Shown piece after piece: positions 59,037-64,000 of a stretch of 64,000 bases of DNA. Position 1 is the first letter of the stretch. Every line of letters starts with the position of its first letter. The notes under the pieces are model-generated. The model had not been told where the DNA came from. It made no database searches and worked only from the letters and a program-made list of their open reading frames with translations. Source of the stretch: VAXT01 sp963774625 (GTDB taxonomy: Bacteria > Actinomycetota > Thermoleophilia > Gaiellales > Gaiellaceae); the NCBI GenBank assembly GCA_963774625.1, contig CAVZFQ010000013.1:1178001-1242000 (forward strand), written 5' to 3'. The translations under genes and the position numbers were made by a program.

Positions 59037-60133
59037 GCTCGAACGACTTCATGCCCATCGAGAACTGGGACCACCTCGAGCTCTGGGTCGGCAACGCGAA
59101 GCAGGCCGCCTACTTCTACGAGCACGCGTTCGGCTTTACGCGGACGGCCTATGGCGGGCCTGAGACGGGCGTGCGCGATCGAGCGTCGTACGTCGTCGAG
59201 CAGGGCGACATTCGCCTCGTGCTGACTAGCGGGTTGCGCCCGGACAGCGAGATCACGCAATTCACGGCGCGCCACGGCGACGGCGCGAAGGACATCGCCC
59301 TTCAGGTGAAGAGTGCGGACGAGGCCTACCGGACGGCCGTTCAGCGCGGGGCCCGCGGGATCCAAGAGCCTCATTGGATCGAGGACGAGTTCGGCCGCGT
59401 GGAGCTGGCGACGATCGGGACGTACGGCGAAACGGTGCACACGTTCGTCAACCGCAGCGAGTACGCCGGCCCGTACCTGCCGGGGTATCGCGCGACCGCG
59501 GTGAACGGCTCTCCTCCGTCCGGTGTCGGGCTCGTGATGCTCGACCATGTCGTGGGCAACGTCGAGCTCGGCCGCATGGACCACTGGGTGGAGTTCTACG
59601 AGCGCGTGTTCGGGATGACGAACATCGTCCACTTCGGAGACGATCAGATCCAGACCGAGTATTCGGCCCTGATGTCGAAGGTCATGTCGGACGGCAGCGG
59701 CAAGATCAAGTTCCCGATCAACGAGCCGGCCGAGGGCAAACGGAAGAGCCAGATCGAGGAGTACCTCGAGTTCAACGGCGGCCCGGGTGTCCAGCACATC
59801 GCAATGCAGAGCACCGACATCGTCCGCACGGTCGAGGCGATGAAGGAGCTAGGGGTGCTCTTCCTGGACACCCCCGAGGCGTACTACGAGGAAGTCGAGG
59901 GCCGCGTCGGCGAGATCGACGAGTCCTACGAGGACCTGAAGCGCCTTCGCATACTCGCCGACCGCGACGAGGACGGCTACCTGCTGCAGATCTTCACGAA
60001 GACCGCGCAGGACCGGCCAACCGTCTTCTTCGAAGTGATCGAGCGCCACGGCGCGACGACATTCGGCGAGGGCAATTTCAAGGCGCTCTTCGAGTCGATC
60101 GAGCGCGAGCAAGCGCTCCGCGGCAACCTTTAA
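59033..60133 (+). CDS. hppD: 4-hydroxyphenylpyruvate dioxygenase
   Basis: The 366-residue protein is a two-domain vicinal-oxygen-chelate enzyme. The N-domain starts WDHLELWVGNAKQAAYFYEHAFGF (two adjacent parts). The iron ligands in the C-domain are His in MLDHVVGNVE, His in PGVQHIAMQ and Glu in FFEVIERHG. The end LLQIFTKTAQDRPT fits the family. It converts 4-hydroxyphenylpyruvate to homogentisate in tyrosine breakdown. A related mandelate synthase activity is possible, but the sequence favours HPPD. No homogentisate dioxygenase is in the window; an FAH-family gene lies 3 kb downstream. Confidence 0.92.
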   Translation: MSSNDFMPIENWDHLELWVGNAKQAAYFYEHAFGFTRTAYGGPETGVRDRASYVVEQGDIRLVLTSGLRPDSEITQFTARHGDGAKDIALQVKSADEAYRTAVQRGARGIQEPHWIEDEFGRVELATIGTYGETVHTFVNRSEYAGPYLPGYRATAVNGSPPSGVGLVMLDHVVGNVELGRMDHWVEFYERVFGMTNIVHFGDDQIQTEYSALMSKVMSDGSGKIKFPINEPAEGKRKSQIEEYLEFNGGPGVQHIAMQSTDIVRTVEAMKELGVLFLDTPEAYYEEVEGRVGEIDESYEDLKRLRILADRDEDGYLLQIFTKTAQDRPTVFFEVIERHGATTFGEGNFKALFESIEREQALRGNL

Positions 60134-60176
60134 AGGCCAGTCCCTCTCAGACCCTTCTGACGCGGTGCACTAGCCA

Positions 60177-60199
60177 TGTCCGGTGCCTGGCACCGGACA
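60177..60199. repeat. Perfect 23-bp palindrome (REP-like element)
   Basis: TGTCCGGTGCC and GGCACCGGACA are exact reverse complements around a single T. It is intergenic, in the convergent space between the dioxygenase gene and the HTTM protein gene. It could act as a terminator hairpin without T run or be a dispersed palindromic repeat. A near half copy is at 41807 and a short similar stretch lies at 18442-18460 within coding sequence. Confidence 0.75.
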
Positions 60200-60235
60200 C
60201 GGCCCAAAACGGTGCTTCGAGACGGGCTCCTCGGC

Positions 60236-61691
60236 TTACTGATTCAAGGGCGTTCGGAGAGGCACGACCCAGTCGGCATGGCCGAGGAGGCCCTGTAGCT
60301 CGACCTCCGACACATCGACCTCCGGCTCGATCAGCGTCTGCTCGTCACGCCCGTTGAGCGACGCTGCCACCAGGGCGCGCACCTCCACGTCGCCCAGACC
60401 GGGCGGGACGGCCTCCTCCTTCACGTGCCGCGCGAACTGGACGATCATGTCCGGCCGCGACGACATCTCCTGGTATTGCCAGCCCGTCAGATACTGAGAA
60501 GGGTCGACGAGCGAGCGCGACCCGTCGGCGGCGACGATCTCGAACTGCGCGTCTGCGTCCTTGTCGCGCAGCTTCATGTGCCAGGAGAAGCGATGGCCCT
60601 CCTCGGTCCAGCTGACGTTGCCCGGGATCGCGAAATGGCGCAGCGGCATCAGGATCTGCAACGCGAGGTAGACGCCCAGCACACCGAGCAGCGCGCTCTG
60701 CGCAGGCCGTAGTCGCCAGCCGCGAGGCGGAGTGGGCCAGCTCGCGACGACAGGCTGCCGCGGTGGCCGGCGCCGCGCCCGCAACCAGCGGAAGCGAGGC
60801 CAGTCGGGCGGGAAGAACAGAAGCGCGGTGCCGAGCGCGAGGAACGGGAAGATCCCGATCGTGAAGAGCTGCTGATTCGTCATGTGGAACCCGACGGCGG
60901 CCAGGAAGGCCAAGGGTCTCGTCCGCGGCCAGATCAGCAACGGAATCACGGTCAGGTCGAAGAGCAGGCCGCCGTAGCTGAAGAGCCAGGGCGCCCAGTC
61001 CTCGGTGAAAAAGCGGCCGATGATCGCGAAGTCGGTTCGCGTCGGCCAGCCACATGCGGAGCGGCTCGCCCTGGAGCCAGTCGCCGTTCAGCTTCGCGAC
61101 CCCGGCAAAGAAGAAGACGGCCCCGATCTGGGCACGCAGCAGCCACAGCGACCAGGTGGGGACGGTCTCCCGCCAGCGCGGTTTGCTGACCGCCGCGTCC
61201 ACCGACCAGACCCGGTGCGCGGGCACGATCGCGAGCAGGAACGAGAGCAGGCACACGAGGTAGAAGTGGTTGAGGTACCGCGCCTGCTCGAGCAGGAACA
61301 TGTACGTGAAGCCGACGAAGAAGAGCGCCGCCGCGACGCGGTAGAAGAGACCGAGCGCGATGCAAGCGGCCAGCGCGCCGAGCACCGCGAACAGGATCTC
61401 CATCCAGCGGCCGGGGAGTGGTTCGACCCAGCCGAACCCGTGATACGTGAAATGGAAGCTCGGCTCGACCCAGTAGCGCTGGATCCAGTCATGCGAGAAG
61501 TAGCGGTAGACCTCCCACACCATGATCGCCCCGAACAGCATCCGGAAAACGGCCAGCGACGCCCCGTCAACCGGCTGGAAGAGGCGGTAGCCGAGCTCCC
61601 GAAGAAAGCGCCGCGCGCGACCCTCGACCCGGGCGGGCGGCGCTCGGCCCGGCGGTTCGGCCGCGGGCGGTGCCTGCGTCCCTTGGGCCAT
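60236..61691 (-). pseudogene. HTTM / vitamin K-dependent gamma-carboxylase-like membrane protein, one frameshift
   Basis: From ATG 61691 the first 215 residues are in one frame: PVDGASLAVFRMLFGAIMVWEVYRY in adjacent parts, LEQARYLNHFYLVCLLSFLLA and AVFFFAGVAKLNGDWLQGEP. Near 61034-61037 the family sequence switches frame (WLADAN, then DFAIIGRFFTEDWAPWLFSYGG). It continues to the end (FHMTNQQLFTIGIFPF, LLFFPPDWPR, and an extracytoplasmic C-domain). Removing one base restores a full-length protein of about 485 residues. Bacterial HTTM proteins are polytopic and of unknown substrate. Confidence 0.78.
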
Positions 61692-61767
61692 CGGCCGAAC
61701 CTTGCCACAGCCTTGCGACGACGAAAAGTAGGGTCCGCGCTGTGGGAATCCTCGAGCCCTTCGAGCT

Positions 61768-63124
61768 GTGATCGAGCAGCGGCGGACGGCGCTCGTCTCG
61801 GTTGCCGCCGCCTGCGTCCTGATCGCGCTCAAGCTAGCGACCGGCCTCGCGACGGACAGCCTCGGACTGCTCTCGGAAGCGGTCCACTCGGGCACTGATC
61901 TCGTCGCGGCGCTCCTCACTCTCTTCGCCGTGGGCGTTGCCGTCCGGCCGGCGGACCGTGCGCACCCGTACGGGCACGGCAAGGCCGAGCACCTGGCGGC
62001 CCTCGCCGAGGCGGGAATCCTCGTCCTGGTCAGCCTCTTCCTGGCGTACCGCGCGCTCGGCCATCTCGTGGGCTCGTCCGAGTCCCGCGTCGACCCCACC
62101 TGGTGGGCCCTGGTCGATTGTCGGCGTCGTGATGGTGATCGATGTCAGCCGGATGGCTGTCTCGCTGCGCGCGGCCCAGCGCTTCCAGAGCCCGGCTCTC
62201 CAGGCGAACGCGCTCCATTTCGGCAGCGACCTCGCGGGATCGACGGCCGTGCTCGCCGGGCTGCTGATCGCCAGAGCCGGGTACCCGGAGGGGGACTCGG
62301 TTGCCGCGCTCTTCGTCGCACTGCTCGTCCTGATCGCAGCGGGGCGGCTGATGAGTCAAAACGTCGACGTGCTCATGGATCGCGTGCCGCCCGAGGCCGA
62401 GGAGGCCGCGCGGCGTGCGATCGAGGGCCTCGAGCCGCCTGTCCAGCTGCGGCGGCTGCGCATGCGCCAGGCAGCGGGGCGGCACTTCGCCGACGTCGTG
62501 ATCGGGGTACCCCCGGGAGCCGCAGTAGGTCAGGGGCACGCGGCAGCCGATGCGGTCGAGGCTGTCGTCCAGCAGGCGCTGCCCGAGAGCGACGTCGTGG
62601 TCCATGTGGAGCCGCAGGACGAGCCTGCACTGCGCGAAAGGGTGCACGCGGCGGCGTTGACCGTCCCGCGCGTGCGCGAGGTGCACAACCTTCGCGTCGT
62701 GAGCGTTGGCGGCCGGATCGAGGTGGCGCTGCACCTGAAGCTGCCCGGCGAGTTGTCGCTCGACGACGCCCATGGGATTGCGTCGAGCGTCGAGCAGGCG
62801 ATCTCGCGCTCGGTGCCGGAGGTGTCCTCAGTCCAGACTCATCTGGAGCCGCTCCGGGAGCCGGGGGCCGGCCGCACGCCGGCACCTGGGGAGGTGGAGG
62901 CGGACAAGAAAACGGTTCTCCGCATCGTCCAGGAGCGCACCGGCGAGGCCCCGCGCGAGCTGCGCTTCCTCCAGACCGACGAGGGGCTCGTCGCTCTCCT
63001 CACGCTCGGGGTCGACGCCACGAGGCCCCTGGCCGACGCGCACGCGCTGGCGAGCGAAATCGAGCAAGAGATCCGCAGAGCAGCGCCCGGGGTCACCGAC
63101 GTCATCGTCCACACTGAGCCCTGA
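61768..63124 (+). pseudogene. Cation diffusion facilitator-family transporter, one frameshift
   Basis: The first frame (GTG 61768) encodes TM1-TM3 of a CDF protein: ALKLATGLATDSLGLLSEAVHSGTDLVAA in adjacent parts with the HxxxD metal site, and RPADRAHPYGHGKAEHLAAL. Near 62113-62117 the frame shifts. The second frame continues with IVGVVMVIDVSR, ALHFGSDLAGSTAVLAGLL (second metal site) and a long C-terminal cytoplasmic part with two or three dimerisation repeats. The extended C-terminus (to residue about 450) is larger than usual. One base too many in GTCGATTG explains the break. The stop overlaps the next ATG. Confidence 0.82.
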
Positions 63125-63813
63125 TGCGCCTGTGCATGTTCTCCCCGGGCGACGCGGGGCTAGAGCGAGGGTGGCCTGGTCGGATCGAGGGTGACCGAGT
63201 CATTCAGCTGGCCGCGCAGACGCTGCAGTCTTATTTCACCGGAGGTGGGAAGGCGCGTGAGCATGCCGAGTTCGCGCTCGACGATGTCCTGCTGCGCCCG
63301 CCCGTTCTCCACCCGCCCTCGGTGCGGAACTTCGAGGGGCTCGAGTTCCGGTTCTCGAATCCGGCCTCGATTTACGGCCCTGAGGATGAGATTCCGTTAC
63401 CCGAGGAGACAGAGGGGCTCCTGTACGGGCTTCAGATCGCTGCTGTGATCGGCGCGAACGGCGCGCTCGGAGGCGTCACGATCATGAACGACTGGCGAGC
63501 TCGCGAACTGACCCCTGCGAAGGACACCGATTTCGCGACGAGCATCGGCCCTGTCGTGGTGACCCTGGATGAGCTCGGGGACGAGATGGTCGTCCGTGTC
63601 AACGGCCAAGAGGCGGAGCGGCGCAGCCTGGGCGAGTCGGCGCAATCGTGGGATCAGATCCTCGGCCGCGCCGCCCAGAACACGCGACTCATGCCGGGCG
63701 ACCTGATTGGAGTCGGCAAGGCCGGAAGCAAGCGCCGGCTCGAGCCCGGTGACGTCGTCGAGCTCGAGGTGGAGGGAATCGGCGTGCTGCGGAACGCAGT
63801 TAGCCGCGCGTGA
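63124..63813 (+). CDS. Fumarylacetoacetate hydrolase-family protein lacking two metal-binding Glu
   Basis: The 229-residue protein has the FAH fold: FSNPASIYGPEDEIPLP, then AAVIGANG, VTIMNDWRARELTPAKDTDFATSIGP and RLMPGDLIGVGKAGSKRRLEPGD in adjacent parts. The metal triad of active family members comes from Y-E-x-E plus an Asp in ND. Here the first element reads LYGLQIAAVIG, so both Glu are replaced (Gly and Gln), while the Asp in MNDW is kept. It is probably not a normal FAH hydrolase. The ATG overlaps the stop of the cation transporter gene. Confidence 0.82.
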   Translation: MRLCMFSPGDAGLERGWPGRIEGDRVIQLAAQTLQSYFTGGGKAREHAEFALDDVLLRPPVLHPPSVRNFEGLEFRFSNPASIYGPEDEIPLPEETEGLLYGLQIAAVIGANGALGGVTIMNDWRARELTPAKDTDFATSIGPVVVTLDELGDEMVVRVNGQEAERRSLGESAQSWDQILGRAAQNTRLMPGDLIGVGKAGSKRRLEPGDVVELEVEGIGVLRNAVSRA

Positions 63814-64000
63814 CGCGCACGCGGTAACCCGCGCGGTTCGAGCCGAGCACATCGACCGTCAGACCTGCGGCACGGTTCTGGAAGTGCGGGTTCTCGCCGG
63901 CCGCGCGGTCGAAGGGCGCGTTGTAGAGAGCCCCGCAGCTGTTTGCGAGATCCGGATTGCGGTCGCGCTGGGCGGGCTGAACGCGGACGGGCCCGTCGCC
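63800..64000 (-). CDS. C-terminal part of an unidentified protein, cut by the window edge
   Basis: A minus-strand frame is open from the window end to a TAA at 63800-63802 and encodes 66 residues, including NPDLANSCGALYNAPFDRAAGENPHFQNRAAGLTVDVLG in adjacent parts and the end GYRVRVTRG. The composition suggests an extracellular protein, since the beta-rich end resembles those of secreted proteases or peptidases, but I cannot name the family. It overlaps the end of the FAH-family gene by 14 bases. Confidence 0.6.
   Translation of the reverse strand, partial: GDGPVRVQPAQRDRNPDLANSCGALYNAPFDRAAGENPHFQNRAAGLTVDVLGSNRAGYRVRVTRG

Overview
The window is one stretch of a high-GC bacterial chromosome, densely coded on both strands, with no gene-free gap longer than about 210 bases apart from the one filled by the RNase P RNA. 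Housekeeping genes (rpoD-type sigma factor, lexA, secG, rnpB, xseAB, a topoisomerase III, tldD/tldE, tRNA-Leu) mark it as chromosomal. Two perfect matches to the CGAAC-N4-GTTYG type of LexA operator, frequent GTG/TTG starts, a PimA-like glycosyltransferase and a stand-alone 5'-3' exonuclease all point to Actinomycetota. A deep lineage such as Thermoleophilia is my inference and was not tested.

Layout. 0-13 kb: a secreted collagen-like protein, a cupredoxin, a MoaD-MoaE fusion, an archaeal-type methylmalonyl-CoA mutase large subunit followed by a glycosyltransferase, a single-domain receiver, an LVIVD/PASTA exported protein, secG, a flippase-like membrane protein and tldE-tldD. 12.5-17 kb: tRNA-Leu(GAG), lexA with two SOS boxes, a zinc-ribbon ORF that runs into rnpB, and a divergent NarL-type sensor/regulator pair. 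17-20 kb: a coupled minus-strand operon plsC, 5'-3' exonuclease, histidine phosphatase, histone-deacetylase-like hydrolase. 20-23.5 kb: topoisomerase III and the principal sigma factor. 23.7-29.4 kb: a complete five-gene peptide ABC importer. 29.4-34.3 kb: a signalling island of visibly lower GC (two small LuxR proteins, an HD-GYP protein, a giant STAND-LuxR regulator). 34.3-45.9 kb: adenosine-deaminase-like enzyme, L,D-transpeptidase, glycosyltransferase, flippase, glycerate kinase, exonuclease VII, a coiled-coil membrane protein and a UbiE/UbiA-like pair.

The most unusual region is 45.9-49.6 kb. It holds eight tightly packed minus-strand genes, most joined by stop/start overlaps. A MauE-like membrane protein and a MauD-like thioredoxin are followed by three paralogous Tat-exported proteins of 153-160 residues. 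Each paralogue carries exactly 21 cysteines in one shared spacing pattern plus a single tryptophan. Three small or membrane proteins are interleaved. In methylotrophs MauD and MauE are needed to fold the disulfide-rich MauA light chain. Here no MauB heavy chain is visible and the Cys-rich proteins lack a second Trp for a tryptophan tryptophylquinone. This looks like an export and oxidative-folding module for an uncharacterised Cys-rich protein family.

49.6-64 kb: proline dehydrogenase, a putative glycoside hydrolase, an M32 carboxypeptidase, a FabL-type enoyl-ACP reductase, a coupled EamA exporter/kinase/MFS exporter/4-hydroxyphenylpyruvate dioxygenase run, and an FAH-family protein that has lost two metal ligands. 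Three conserved genes here (DNA-3-methyladenine glycosylase I, an HTTM/gamma-carboxylase-like protein, a cation diffusion facilitator) are broken by four single-base frameshifts, which suggests either local sequence error or real gene decay.
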